A stretch of DNA of 64,000 nt from contig CM049314.1 in NCBI GenBank assembly GCA_026874595.1, forward strand, positions 12,516,729 through 12,580,728. Direction: 5' to 3'. Under the pieces are notes generated by a model. That model did no database searches and was not told the origin of the DNA. It worked only from the letters and a program-made list of their open reading frames with translations. The first letter of the stretch is position 1; each line of letters begins with the position of its first letter. Positions 13,101 through 23,880 of this stretch are shown here, one piece after another. Source of the stretch: Sipunculus nudus. Its lineage: Eukaryota > Annelida > Sipuncula > Golfingiida > Sipunculidae. A program made the position numbers and the translations under genes.

Positions 13101-16100
13101 CAGAATCAATGACTGGTCTGATCATCAATCTTGCAATGCCATAACTGATTGTGAGGCTTTTTTTTAAAGAAATGTATGCTTTTATTTAATTTTTTAGAGC
13201 CATCATTTTATTCATGTGAGCAAACTCTAGACAAAGCTGTGTTTACTAATAATTTCACACTCAATATTGCTACACACATATACATTTTCAATTTTTAGAG
13301 AATTTTCAGGTAGAGAAAAAATAATTGAGATATATCAAGCAGTTTTGATATACTCCAACAGTTTGAGTAATTGTCAGGCAGTTTGAGATATCCGCAGGCA
13401 GTTTAACATTAGCCAACTAAAATGTGGTTTGCTGTAAGTATGCATACAATGGTGCATGCACTTTTAAAAAAATAATCTTTTCATAATAGTAAACTATCAA
13501 ATGAAAATGAGCGTAAATTGCAAAACATATATACAATCATAAAAACATTAATGTGTTAGTGTCAGATTTATATAACATTAAGGGGTCTAATTTGAATTTA
13601 AAACATCTTAAATATTGGTTTTAAAATTAGGGTTTTTTCCAAGGGATGTTTTATTTACACATGAAACAAGATGAATCATGTCACAAACAGTACAATAATC
13701 ATGCCAAATAAAAACCTGTAAACCGCCCTGTCTCAATACACACACACTGAATAACCATCATAAAACCGCACATAAAAAAACATTCATAAAGCAATCTGCT
13801 GGCATACCATGTGTTTGGACAAACTAAGGTCATGACACAGTTTTTTTTTTGTGAGAAAGTGGTCCTGCCCTTTGAAGTGAGTTCACTGACAAGACATGGA
13901 GACATGAATGTTATTTATGTGTGTACAGAGGTATATATAAGAAGAATGCAGGTAGGCGCCACACCTGTGTGATTAAGGCTTACAACCAGATCAGGGTCAT
14001 ACTGTACTTTGGATCACCCATGTCAGCAAGTGCTTTTTTTATGTTACAGTTTTAAGTAATCAACACACCTGGCTGTGGTTATGAATAATCTGCTCACAAA
14101 ACAACAATTATTGAAGGTTCTTTTGAGATACAGCCAGGGGTATAATTATACATTAATTAACCATTAACATCAACAGGCAGGCACCTGTATCATCTTACGT
14201 GTACATACAGGTATCTGTACAGGTATCTCTCATGTATATGATGAGCAAATCAGTCTAGTTTTTATGACCCTTAGCCGGAGTCAGTAAGTTGTCCTAATCA
14301 ACAATTTTACTCTGTATAACTGATATGGTCAGACAACCAGACATCTATCATTTTCAGATGAATGAACATAAATAGCATCTATATATAATATATACCTGGA
14401 CATCCAGTGTTTAGGATTAATTACAATTTGTAAAAGCAGATTGAACCTTATTCTAATGATGAATATATGGCATTTAAATAAAGGGTATGCTAAATAAACT
14501 GTGTTGTTAAATAAATATAAAGTAATGGAATGTGATTAATTGATTAATTGAATTATTTATTGACTGCATGCTTAAGCAAGTACAGTGACCTATAAATATA
14601 CATTAATGAGTAATGTTATTCTGTATGTTTTATAACAATTAGCACTGATAAACAAGATTGATAAGACAGGATAAAATGGGGCCTGTGACAGGTGTGGTTC
14701 AAAATGCCACTGATGGTAAATCACCATCTTCCATCTTTATGATATTATTCTGACCAACAGGAAAATCTGTTTTGTCTGACAGCAGTTAAAGTTTCTCTTC
14801 TTGTAAGTATTTGGGCTGGAAAATTGTCTTGTATTATAAATACAGTAGGGCCCCACAAATAAGACCACCTTGGGGGCTGACCAAAGGGGTCAATCTTAAT
14901 ATTTTTTAAATTCTAGGTCTTGTTTTTACAAAGAAAACATATACATACATATATCCACAATAACATAAAAAAATAGACAATTTATAACAAGGTGACATAA
15001 ACATTTACAAACATGGAGAAAATCTTTCATCACCATGCAACTAATTTTTAACATACTTATATTATAAAGACAAGGGACCCATGGATCATGGCGCTCAGCT
15101 GTTATATATGATAAAAAATATGATTTGGGAATGAGGCACATGCTGGTTTTGTATGGCAATAAATATAAGCTTTATTATGAGTTGTTGGTGTTTAGCTTAT
15201 GTATTATTTTGATAGTATCTTTGGAGACAGGGAAGAGGATTGATTTAATTTATTTTATTAACAAATGGAGTGCTATTGTCACACAGATTTTGACTTGGCC
15301 ATATAACCTATAAGCAGCACATATAATAAAAGAGTTTAACTATTTATTAAAATTTAATAACAAATACTCAGCCAATATAATTTTTATTAAAAAAATAAGA
15401 AAATCATATGATTTTTTCAAATAAAATATAACTGAAATGATTATTCAAATAATATTATAGAATATATTCATGAATGCATTCATGAATACATTTTGAAAGT
15501 ATCTGCACTGGTATTCAAATACTTTCATTGTAACCTGAATTCCCATTCTTATGCAATAAAAATTTTTTAATGCAGTACATATTCATATTCGTATTCAAAT
15601 ACATTTGCAAAGCATTCGCACCATGTCTAGTATTTATTCAGTTTTAGCCGAACAATGATGTTGAGAATCCAGAATATACAAAATCCAAAATTTAGATAAT
15701 GATCCTAAGTACCTGGTTTTAAGGCTTTTATTTATATTAAAGAAGTAAATGTAATATATTCACTTTGGACTACATTCACATCAATCTTCACACTAGACAC
15801 AGTAGGAATCTAGATTAATATTATCAACTGCATCTTTGTCTATCATTAATTTCCTTCATATGATCCCTAATGATTAGTAATGAATAATATGATTTATATT
15901 TTTATCATTAAAATTGAACTGAAAAATACCATAGGTGACTGCATGGTGTTATTTGGAATACGTGACATTCTATCCATCCATACAAGATTCTTACATCATC
16001 AGTAACTGCAAGTTAATTTCCTGTTACTAGTCAACTAACAACTTCCTTTTCTATTAATTTTTCTTTAATCTGTTATTAAAACCAATAAAAAATTATTAAT

Positions 16101-19100
16101 TTATTGTTTATTATTATTTTAATTTTCAAAACAACTACTAGATGAGTTGGGTTAGACACCTAGAACAACTGTGGCTGGCCAAAAGCTGCCTTGCTGCCCC
16201 AGTGTATGCCTCCTCTCGACCTTGCATAATCTGCTGAAAGGTCAACAAGGTCAACATACAGGTGACTGAAGAGGGGCTGGGGAGAGCCTGGGTCTGACAT
16301 GGTCTCATAAAAAAATTCATAAAAGCTACAATTTTTTGCCAATTTCTTTCAGCTTTCTAAACTACAAAGCTGAAATCCTTATGTGTGCATGTCATGAAAA
16401 TTATATCAACAGTGCTCACAAGAAACAAACATGCCATGGTCAAAGTTGGGCAAAATTTAAGGTACTAATTTTATATTTATACTAATAACTTATAAAATTT
16501 GAAAAATTCAGACCTAATCTTGGGTATTCAATTGAATCTTGATTAAATAATGTTACATCCTGTCAAAAAATCTCTAGCTTCAGCAATCCTCTTGTTAAGG
16601 GAGTAAATATATTTCTTGATTTTTTAAAAAGTGCATTATGTTATGTCCCATAACTTAAAACAATTACGCAATACTGACATCATTTCTGGCATTTGCATAG
16701 CGAATTTATAGAAAAATTTGTATATTATATATGATCAAAGTCAGATAAGTGGTTTTGATATAAGGCAGTCTCGAAGTGTAACAATGGGTTTTCAATGGGA
16801 AAAATGAAGTTTTTCATTTATATGTCAAAGGAATTAAGTCCTAGTGACCAAAACATCGCATGGTAGATGATTTTGGAGACATCTAACAGTATGCCAAATT
16901 TTAGGAACTGAGAGCTGAAGCTGGGGAGCTGAGCTCAAGCAATCTGCATAACACTAGCTTGATGTAAACAATATGTGACATGGTGCTTGAAAACTTGAAT
17001 AAAATCTACAGTTTTTGATCAACTGGTTTTAAATTTTTGGTGGTAACCAATGAAATGCTAAAAAAAACATGCTTTGAAAATTAAATCCACAGAAGTTACA
17101 GGAAAAAAACGTGGTATGGTCAAATTTAGGTACCAATTTTTTTAATTTTTGCTAATATTTTAAAAAAATTTAAAAGATTTTGATCTAATTCTGGGTATAC
17201 AAATTAATTATGATTAATTAAAGTTATATTACTGGAAAAAGTCCTTAACTTTAACATGTTTTGTGTTAAGTGATCAAATTTCTTTCCTGATTTTTTTAAA
17301 AATGCATTATGTTTGGGCCCATAACTTTTTTAAATTATAGAATACAGACCTAATTTCTTGCATGTACATATGAACTATATAGAGGAATATTAATGGTAAA
17401 TATGAGGAAAAACAGATGAGTGGTTTTGATATAAGGTAGTCCTGAAGTTGAAAATAGATTTTTTATAAAAAAAATTGTGGTTTTTCCTTAATTTCTCAAA
17501 GGAACAAAGTCGCATAGACCCAGTTTTCGGCTTGGTTGGAGATCTTGGGGACATCTAATAATGCCGAATTTTGGATTCCTAGGTCGGTTTCAAAATGTGC
17601 CACATCTACAGACGGATGGACGGACGACGGACAATGGACCATGACTATAGCTCAGATGACTTATAGTCAGCTGAGCTTTTAATGAAGAAAAGAAAAAGAA
17701 ACATCTTGGTATGCCGTAAGTGTATCGTAAGTGTACCAGTTTAGATTAAACTTAAAAAAACACAGAAAAGAAGCATTTCTTGGTGCTATGTAGACTACAT
17801 AGGCACCTTATATGTATTTCAAATTTCTGTATAGACAGTCTGAAAACTATCTTAATGCTCTTGTATGAATAAAAGTCTTAACAAGATGCATAAAAAAAAC
17901 ATGAAATAAAACTAGACATTCCTTGGCACTGCAGGTGCCAGAGTATCCCCAGACATAGTATGCCCCCCCTTTAAGAACAGGCTCCTGTGGCCTTGACCTT
18001 TGACCTTTTATTGATGGGCCATATATAAGTCAGGTTTGAAATCCATATATTAATCCAAGCTTGAATTATCATCTGAGAACTAATTTTTGGACAGATGGCT
18101 CCTGTGACCTTCACCTTTGACCTTGTGACCTCACAATTGACAGGCGTCTTCCTCTATTGGCAGGGGAACTGTATGTGCAAGATGAAATGTCTGAGATGAA
18201 ATGTTTGGCTGAAAATGCATCCACAATCCTCTTAAAGATGTGTCCTGTGACCTTGACCTTTGTCCTCATGACCCCGAAAAATCAATTGGAGTCTTGCTTT
18301 TTCAATGGGACATATATAAGTCAAGTTTGAAATCAATACATCAATAAAAGCAGGAATTATCATCCAGAAACTAATTTTTTGACATTAAGGGATGGACTAC
18401 CTATAAGTGGGAGATTACTAGGTGCAATAATTTAGTGAAAATTCACAACTGTATATGGAAGTTTTGATAGTATAATAAATCAAATGCAATAATACTGTTG
18501 AGAATACAGAATTTTTATGAAATTTAGGATAATGATCGGATCACATGTCAACTGCTGCGCCCTCATTTTTGGTTGACCTCTGACCTTTCCTCTCTGCTCA
18601 GCTTCCATTTGTGCTTGTTTCCACACATAAACCCACATCTCGAGAACCGTTTGACCAATCAGGCTAAAAATTTTAACGCTGCAGACATCCAAGCTCATAT
18701 CTCACATAACTCTTTATCATACACAAAACTGGAGGCGCCACCTGCAACCATTTTTGCACAGCATCTTTCTGTTTGTCTGCCGTGGGCTAAAATCACTCAT
18801 ATCTCAGTAGTGGTTTGACTGATCTGCTTAAGATTTTTGCTTTTTTATACATATTGAATAGCTTTCTCGATTGTGTGGCAGGTGGCGCCACCTATATTTA
18901 TGTTTACGCTGCAGACATTCAGGTTTATATCACACGACTGGTTTGACATATCCCCCTGAAATTAAGCATGGTGTATAGATCTCACATTGCTCTTAATCAT
19001 ACACAAGATTGGTGGCGCAAGCTGCCACCATTTTTGCACAGCGTCCTTCTGTTTGTCTGCTGTGGGATAAAATCACTCGTATACAAGTAGTGGTTTGACT

Positions 19101-19520
19101 TATCTGCCTAAAATTTTGCATATTGATACAACTTGGACAGCTCTCTGGATTTTATGGTAGCTGGCGCAACCTACATACACATTTCAGCTGCAGACATCCA
19201 TGCTAATATGCAACATACCTCACTCTATTTCCCCTTGCCACTCAATCCATGCCTCACTTCACCCGTCCCACTCTGATTTTTTGGTTGATACACGGAGTTG
19301 TTTTTCGACTACCCGTATTCTAGTTTCACTTTGAAGATAGAACATGGCCTTCACACACTTCATGTTAATTGATAACAAAGAAAAAAAAAAAAAAAAAAAC
19401 AGCTAATAACTCCATGATAACAGGTTATTACTATTCATGGACCTTGATACCCATGGGTGCAGACTGGTGGTACAGTACTGTCACCACTGCTGTGATGAAT
19501 TGCAAGTAAAGATTTAGTGT

Positions 19521-19556
<36 letters not shown>

Positions 19557-22500
19557 TAGATATTTCTTGGCACTGCAGGTGCCACAGTATCCCCAGACAA
19601 TTAATCCCCCCCCCCACTCCTTTAAGAATAGGCCCCATCTTCAGCAGCATATACTGACACTTGGCAAGCGACTATGGTTTCTTCCATCTATCATCTTTAG
19701 AAAGAATATTTTCCACTAAATATGGGGGCCAATATGTTGAATCTGAAGCCAATAGGGCAAATCACTAATAAGGGCATTTATTTATTCTACAAAAACAGGA
19801 AGGTAGGTGGGGCCACCTGTCTGCTTACAAGAACACTTTCCAAGACGGATCGACATGCCAAATCTCAGAAGAATACCTTGAACCACTTCAGAGATATGAG
19901 CAATTTCCACTAAAAGCGAAAGTACAGATGGACGTCACACATTTATGATTACAGATAGCGCCACCAGTCTTGAGTACAAGATGGAGGTATCAAGATCAAT
20001 GGACATGCACAATTTCAGCCCAATCTGGCCATAAGTTTTAGATTAATAATGCTCACAGTACTTGTCAAGTCGCAATGATGGGTAATTAAAAGGCCCGAAA
20101 ACCAGAAAAGAACAGATGGTGGCGCCTATCCAAGATCTTTGGTCAATTTGATTTTTGGACCAATCCATGCATCCCTTATTTAGTTATTTATGATTTTGTG
20201 TGATTTTCACCATTTATTACAATATTCAATGTCAAGGTCACTCATATAGGAAAGGTCATGACCAAAATTTAAATATTAAAATGGGTAGGGGTCTTCCTCT
20301 ATCGGCAGGTCAACTATATGTGCATGATAAAAGGTCTGAGATGAAATGTTTGGCTGAAAATGCATCCATGATCTTTTCAAAGATGATTGTCCTGTGACCT
20401 TGATCTGTGACCTCATGACCTCAAAATCAATAGGAATCTTTTTTTAATTATGGGCCATATATAAGTCACGTTTGACACCCATATATCATTCCAAGCTTGA
20501 GTAATCATCAGGAAATGAATTTTTTGACAGATGGCTCCTGTGACCTTCACCTTTGACCTTGTGACCTAAAAATGGATAGGGGTCTTCCTCTATTGGCAGG
20601 TGAATTATATGTGAAAGATAAAAGGTCTGAGATGAAAAGTTTGGCTGAAAATGCATCAACAATCTTTTTAAATATGTGACCTTGACTTCTGACCCCAAAA
20701 TCAATTGGGATCTTGCTTTCTTATTGGGACATATATAAGTCAAGTTTGAAATCCATACATGAAAAATAGCTGGAATTATCATCTGGAAAATTTTTGGACA
20801 GATAGCTCCTGTGGCCTTGACCTTTGACCTTGTGACCCGAAAAATTGATATGGATTATCCATTATTGGCAAGTATGCTATATGTTCAAGATGGAAGACCT
20901 GGGATGAAAGTTTGGCTTAAAATGCATCACAGTATCTTTTAAGATGTGAATCCAGTGACCTTGACCTTTGACCTCATCACCCTGGAACCTATAGGGTTCT
21001 TACTTTAGTGGTGGGTCATACATAAGTCACTTTTAAAATCCATATGGCTATCAACACTGGAGATATCATAAGAGGTGTGTGATTTTCACCAAATAAGGAA
21101 ATATTAACCGTCAAGGCCATTCTCATGGTAAAGGTCATGACCCAAATGTAAATAGACCTCATCTCATAACCCATCTCTCTACATGTGCATAATATAAAAA
21201 GAAATCTGTCCATTAGTTTTTGACTTATAATGCTTACAGTAGTGTCAAGTGGCAATTATGGGGGTATTAAAAGGCTTAAAAACAAGAAAAGGATAATAGG
21301 TGGCGCCACCAGTTTCTGGTATATCACATGGCTATCCAAGGTCTTTGGTCACCTTGATTTTTGGACCAGTCCATGCAAGCTTACTTGAGATATTTAAGAA
21401 TTTGTGTCATTTTCAGCAAAAATGGACCTATTCAAGGTCAAGGTCACTCTCCTAGCATAGGTCATGACCCCATTTTAAATAGGCTTCGTCCCCTTACCTA
21501 TATCCATACAAATGTAAAGTTTGAAAAAGATCAGTGAAATATTTTTTGAGTTATCCTGCTCACAAGGTTTTTCTGCAGTGGCAGGACCAGGGTTTAACCA
21601 TAGTATGCCGACTTTGTCTGAGGATACAATAATAATAATAATAATATTAAACTCTAAATTACCTAAATCATATATATGGGACTGAGAAAAAAGGTCTTAA
21701 TTGTGGGGTGGTCACATAAGTAGGGTGGTCACAAGACTGGGTTCCATTGTAATACTATACAAATTCAGAAAATCTCTTTATCTCTTATTGGGAAAGTGGA
21801 CAGAGATGTTCGTTGTGCAATTTAATATGACCAATCTGTTATTCAAGAAACATCAGAAATTAAGGTCATGCTCATTTAACAGGTTGTGCTCAGATAATAA
21901 CAAAACTTGCAAACTGATGGTGATTGGTGAAACATTTAAATATGTATGAAACATCTAAATGTGTATGAAACATCTGACGTATTCCCCGATGATTTCAGAA
22001 TACCGAACAAGAAGGACATGAGTTGGTTGAAAGCAGGCTGCAGAGGGTGCACTTCCCTCTCTTTTTCATCCCCATAAATCCGGGATATATAATATTACTG
22101 GTAACTTGGCTAATGGGTGCATAATATTATTAAACACAGTCACACTCACAGGTAGGAGTAGAAATAACAGAGGAGCATCCATTTTTTATTTATTTTTTTA
22201 TCTTTTGGTATTTAACAGTCTATCCCACTGACCTGTCTGCTAAGTGTTTGAAAGGGCTCCGTGACTGGTCGCCAGCCGTTCTCATTGCCTCTGTACCTGA
22301 ACACCACCTGTTTTGATTGTCCCCCAGTTCACAGTCACACTCAACTAAGCTTCTAAAAATTGCCACCATGACTAAAAATGTTATAGGTATTAGTTTTATT
22401 CGATGTTATTAACACTTTTTTTGGGTTGGTATTGTCTCACGACGGAAAACACAATATTTCAAATTATAAATGGTACCAGTTCAGCCATTCAAATGGAAAC

Positions 22501-23671
22501 ATTATTTCTTGAAATCTATTTAATGATCAGTTTAAATCTATAAAAATGTGAAGGCAGGTAATACCAAGTTTATTATATTTCTGAATATTTTTGTTATTTT
22601 ATCAATATCATGTGTAATTGTATTTTTAATAGTCTTTACATTAAATGCAACCACGGATCCATAGAAATGAAACAAGACTCAAGAATATTTTACAGTTTAT
22701 CATATTCAAGATAAAAAAAAAAAAAAAGAGGGTGATCTGAAATCAGTAGCGACCAGTCCTGTTCCCTTTGATAGCACAGTGTTGTTGAATGTGCTGCATT
22801 AACAGTTGCTATAACTGGCATTACTTGGTCAAAAGTCATACTTAATTTTCATTTTGAATAAAAATTTGTCTTATTTTTATGTTAATCTCATAAACATGTG
22901 CAGTTTGATGGAATCATCCAGTAAGCTCCATTTAATAGCAATAAAAATAAGGACAGATAAGACAGTTTCACTTTCAGGCAAACCACCTGTAGCACAGGCG
23001 CTTGAATCCCTTTTTGTCTTAATGCACTGGCTTAAATAAATTTCATAAACCTTTAAAATCAATCCCCTAGCATGTGATGAGCATTAAATCAGCGAATTAT
23101 ACCCTCCCCCAGAATTTTGTTACATTTTGTTTAATTTAAAGGGGCCCACTTTGAAGAGTGACACATTGGAAAAGAAAAATAGTAACACCTGTTGACACTG
23201 GGTACAAAGTTGGATGGTGTGTAGTATGGGGCTTATATAAAAGTTATATTGTAGAAACCCTGGAGCGAGTTTAGAATCTGGCCTACATGGACGAGGTTAT
23301 GGTCTTATACTATTATAGATGTGATGTAAACGGACGGACATAATGATGTTTAGCATTCATGAATGGAGAAGGAAGAGGCATTCCGATGTCATATCACAAG
23401 GCAGGTCATGGCTTAAGTTGATTACTACTAATATGAGACGGTCCAGTCAGTTAAGACCCGATTTGGAAATGAGGGCTGGATTCTATAATCGGGCCGACCG
23501 AAACTCTCACTGTTTGGCTAGATCGTACGGCATGGCCAAATAATATTGAGTCCGATTATATCGGGCTAGGTGAGGAGTGGGCGTGGCCCCTCCCTGGAGG
23601 CTGCATCTAGTGTGCCCTAGTGCTGACACTAGACAGTGTCACTGGTGTCGTTTACCTTTGTGAGATGACAT
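679..23671 (-). CDS. MPI: Mannose-6-phosphate isomerase gene, 7 of about 8 coding exons (3' end off window)
   Basis: Type I phosphomannose isomerase, a cytosolic zinc enzyme that interconverts mannose-6-phosphate and fructose-6-phosphate to feed GDP-mannose synthesis and glycosylation. Coding exons, in transcript order: 23656-23671, 10103-10230, 9277-9474, 8659-8800, 7697-7873, 6173-6343, 679-887. All introns are GT-AG and the phases join without a gap, giving 347 codons. Family landmarks are present: [10 protein letters not shown] near residue 11, WMGTHPKG near 50, zinc ligands expected at Gln109 and His111 (in SIQAHPNK), Glu136 (NHKPEM) and His272 (NLPHAY), and the catalytic-loop Arg291 (NVVRAGL). 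Animal MPI is about 420 residues, so about 70-75 C-terminal residues lie beyond position 1. The family assignment is from recognition of motifs; the residue roles are known for fungal and human MPI. Confidence 0.95.
1069..1152. repeat. (CT)n(AT)n microsatellite
   Basis: About 40 bases of CT repeat followed directly by about 44 bases of TA repeat, inside MPI intron 6. Confidence 0.97.
2005..2118. mobile_element. Short TIR element (MITE-like) flanked by TA
   Basis: A 114-bp segment that begins TACAGTGTAACCTAG and ends with the near inverse AGGTTTCACTGTA. The ends give a TIR of about 13 bp with one or two mismatches, each with TA at the outer edge, as for a TA-target Tc1/mariner/pogo-type MITE. 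It has no coding capacity and sits in MPI intron 6. Confidence 0.6.
3657..4762 (+). repeat. Compound dispersed element with about four tandem cores
   Basis: It starts with a palindrome-rich head (GGCCCATGGGCC, then GCTCAGCTGA) and ends with CAGTCAGCTGAGCT. Between them a core repeats at about 3861, 4195, 4486 and 4710. Each core carries the box GGTGGCGCCACC or a close variant, then AGTCTGCAGGAA and a CATGATCAAT motif. Related elements occur at 6606-6850, 15069-17682, 31651-32960 (reverse orientation) and 54130-54660. It is non-autonomous and no transposase is seen. The structure recalls the core-repeat 'pearl'-type elements described in bivalves, which is an inference. Confidence 0.7.
5947..6125. 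mobile_element. Probable small MITE with TAATAAGACCACC-type ends
   Basis: Contains two direct copies of a CTGTCTAATAAGAnCACC motif and, near the right end, the inverse-looking GGTGGTCGTTTTACACAGG. It lies directly 3' (transcript sense) of MPI exon 6, within about 50 bases of the donor. The exact ends are uncertain. Related fragments are near 14845-14900 and 21680-21755. Confidence 0.4.
6173..6343 (-). CDS. MPI: MPI coding exon 6
   Basis: 171 nt between TTTAAG and GTAAGT, phase 1 at both ends. It codes [17 protein letters not shown], then [21 protein letters not shown]. The His of PHAY (residue 272 of this model) is the fourth expected zinc ligand, and [12 protein letters not shown] is the conserved cupin strand of the family. 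This is the most diagnostic exon after exon 7. Confidence 0.95.
6606..6850 (+). repeat. Truncated copy of the CCCATGGGCC-head dispersed element
   Basis: It has the same head as the element at 3657 (AGTAGCCCATGGGCCATAAT), one degenerate core, and a GGACAGACAACAGAC tail. It lies in MPI intron 5. The rest of that intron, to 7690, shows nothing recognisable. Confidence 0.55.
7697..7873 (-). CDS. MPI: MPI coding exon 5
   Basis: 177 nt between TTACAG and GTAACT, phase 1 at both ends. It begins by completing a Lys codon and codes [17 protein letters not shown], then a Cys/Phe/His-containing stretch ([10 protein letters not shown]) and ends LVQRLNSS. This is the variable helical domain of MPI, the least conserved part of the protein, and it matches mostly by length, phase and the VPE start. 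Confidence 0.93.
8540..8592. repeat. 14-bp tandem repeat
   Basis: About four copies of a CTGATAAAATCAT unit, the last one degenerate, in MPI intron 4. Confidence 0.85.
8659..8800 (-). CDS. MPI: MPI coding exon 4
   Basis: 142 nt between a CTGTAG acceptor and a GTAAGC donor, phase 0 in and phase 1 out. It codes [20 protein letters not shown], then [18 protein letters not shown]. The Glu of NHKPEM is the third expected zinc ligand (residue 136), and GFRP is a conserved family motif. Confidence 0.95.
9277..9474 (-). CDS. MPI: MPI coding exon 3
   Basis: 198 nt, exactly 66 codons, phase 0 at both ends, flanked by TTCCAG and GTAAGA. It codes LWMGTHPKG near its start and [10 protein letters not shown]...SIQAHPNK at its end. 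The Gln and His of SIQAHP are two of the four expected zinc ligands (residues 109 and 111 of this model). Confidence 0.96.
9580..9720 (-). repeat. Possible SINE fragment
   Basis: In MPI intron 2. It holds a stretch resembling a pol III A box (GGCTCAGCTGGT) near 9584 and a B-box-like GGATCAAACCC near 9669. The spacing of about 85 bp is too long for a tRNA, and the intervening GGAACCCAGAGAAAA resembles conserved SINE central domains. The orientation is uncertain and this is only a suggestion. Confidence 0.3.
10103..10230 (-). CDS. MPI: MPI coding exon 2
   Basis: 128 nt coding [15 protein letters not shown] through GAPYAE. The acceptor is TTCCAG just above 10230 and the donor is GTATGT below 10103. 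It enters in phase 1 and leaves in phase 0. It carries the N-terminal family signature [10 protein letters not shown]. Its first bases (TGCTGCCCCT) and the intron just upstream are the unit that has been multiplied into the 56-bp minisatellite at 10221-10612, so the real acceptor is the last of seven near-identical ones. Confidence 0.95.
10221..10612. repeat. 56-bp minisatellite spanning the MPI exon 2 acceptor
   Basis: Seven units start at 10221, 10277, 10333, 10389, 10445, 10501 and 10557, an exact 56-bp step. On the gene strand every unit contains AG followed by TGCTGCCCCT, that is, a copy of the exon 2 acceptor and the first bases of the exon. The unit nearest the exon is the functional acceptor by phase. 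Because 56 is not a multiple of three, using the next one or two acceptors would shift the frame. Going three units out restores the length but runs into a TGA. Confidence 0.95.
12207..13129. repeat. 46-bp satellite, about 20 units
   Basis: An almost perfect head-to-tail array in MPI intron 1. Each unit contains GATGAGCCAATGATAATCAG, then a variable AATCG/AATCC/AATCA step, then GACTGGTCTGATCATCA. Units differ at a few fixed positions (GATGAG or GAGGAG; CG, CC or CA), which suggests recent amplification with higher-order variants. Two short palindromes recur in each unit, TGATCA and TCATCAATGATGA. There are no spacers, so it is not a CRISPR-type array. Confidence 0.97.
13130..15064. other. Intron 1 stretch without recognisable features
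   Basis: AT-rich intron. Only a fragment of a CCCCACAAATAAGACCACC repeat end near 14845 stands out. No exon, RNA gene or long ORF is supported. Confidence 0.6.
15069..17682 (+). repeat. Large GCTCAGCTGA-type compound element (possibly two nested copies)
   Basis: It starts with the CCCATGGATCATGGCGCTCA head near 15069 and ends near 17682 with a GACGGATGGACGGACGACGG-type microsatellite, then AGTCAGCTGAGCT. Inside, a long core appears twice about 660 bp apart (for example AAGTGGTTTTGATATAAGG at about 16750 and its counterpart near 17415, then GGAGACATCTAA or GGGGACATCTAA). This core lacks the GGTGGCGCCACC box found in the 3657 element, although head and tail are shared. No ORF of note. Confidence 0.6.
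17911..18470 (+). repeat. Element with CTTGGCACTGCAGGTGCC head and AGGTCA-rich cores (copy 1)
   Basis: Begins ACTAGACATTCCTTGGCACT and continues into cores with TGACCTTTGACC-type direct repeats near 17993, 18107 and 18246. The inverse is AGGTCAAAGGTCA, a perfect DR1 nuclear-receptor half-site pair, usually preceded by the extended TCAAGGTCA. Same family as 19555-21650. Confidence 0.7.
18540..19330 (+). repeat. GGCGCCACC-box repeat with about 280-bp core
   Basis: Two to three cores carrying a GGAGGCGCCACC or CAGGTGGCGCCACC box and the phrase CCATTTTTGCACAGC at about 18748 and 19028 (280-bp step). CTGCAGACATYCA occurs in each. It contains no gene. A poly-A run of about 20 lies just after it at 19380-19400. 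Confidence 0.6.
19521..19555. repeat. (TAA)n microsatellite at element boundary
   Basis: About 12 TAA units directly abutting the head of the element that starts at 19555. The same (AAT)n motif ends that element near 21628-21650, so the microsatellite may be the element's own tail. Confidence 0.85.
19555..21650 (+). repeat. Element with AGGTCA-rich cores at about 140-bp steps (copy 2)
   Basis: The head matches the 17911 element (CTTGGCACTGCAGGTGCC). It holds GGCGCCACC boxes at about 19950 and 21299, then a tandem block with GTGACCTTGACCTTTGACC-type motifs at about 20394, 20539, 20676, 20811 and 20956 (steps of 135-145 bp). It ends with CCGACTTTGTCTGAGG and an (AAT)n tail. It lies in MPI intron 1. 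The cores also share ATGGGCCATATATAAGTCA. Confidence 0.7.
21651..23555. other. Intron 1 proximal part, no gene seen
   Basis: Contains a GTGGGGTGGTCACATAAG-type repeat end near 21700 and a run of A near 22710. Nothing coding is supported. Confidence 0.5.
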
Positions 23672-23880
23672 GTCTGTTTACGTTGACGCCACGCACTAAC
23701 ATTCACTGTGACTGAGATGGAAACGACGAAATATCACGCAAACTAACAATGTAAACAAGGCTCCCCTCAGCGTGTCCGTGGGGTATACACATTTTAGCCA
23801 TAGCGCTAGCTCCCGTGCTCTCTTACTACGCTTCCCTGTGCGAGAGCCCTAGAAGATGAACTGAGACAACTGAAGACATT
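23556..23880 (-). promoter_or_regulatory. CpG-richer patch around MPI exon 1, probable promoter
   Basis: Unlike the AT-rich surroundings, this stretch is rich in CG dinucleotides and holds a GC-box-like GGGCGTGGCC near 23579. It encloses the predicted 16-nt first exon (23656-23671), so transcription would start a little above 23671 and run leftward. No TATA box is obvious, as is common for housekeeping genes. The promoter role is an inference from position and composition. Confidence 0.5.
23656..23671 (-). CDS. MPI: MPI coding exon 1 (16 nt, start codon)
   Basis: On the minus strand this reads ATG plus four codons (MSSHK) plus one G, followed directly by a GTAAAC donor. Joined to exon 2 it gives [15 protein letters not shown]. 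The position and phase (five codons plus one base) match my recollection of the human first coding exon, and this was the reason for the choice. The patch is CpG-richer than the surrounding intron, as expected for a promoter. No transcript was available, so another upstream start, or the in-frame ATG next to exon 2, remains possible. Confidence 0.72.

Noticed and set aside
12207-13129. Array looking like a CRISPR
   Set aside because: Units are contiguous with no unique spacers, and the gene content around it is eukaryotic.
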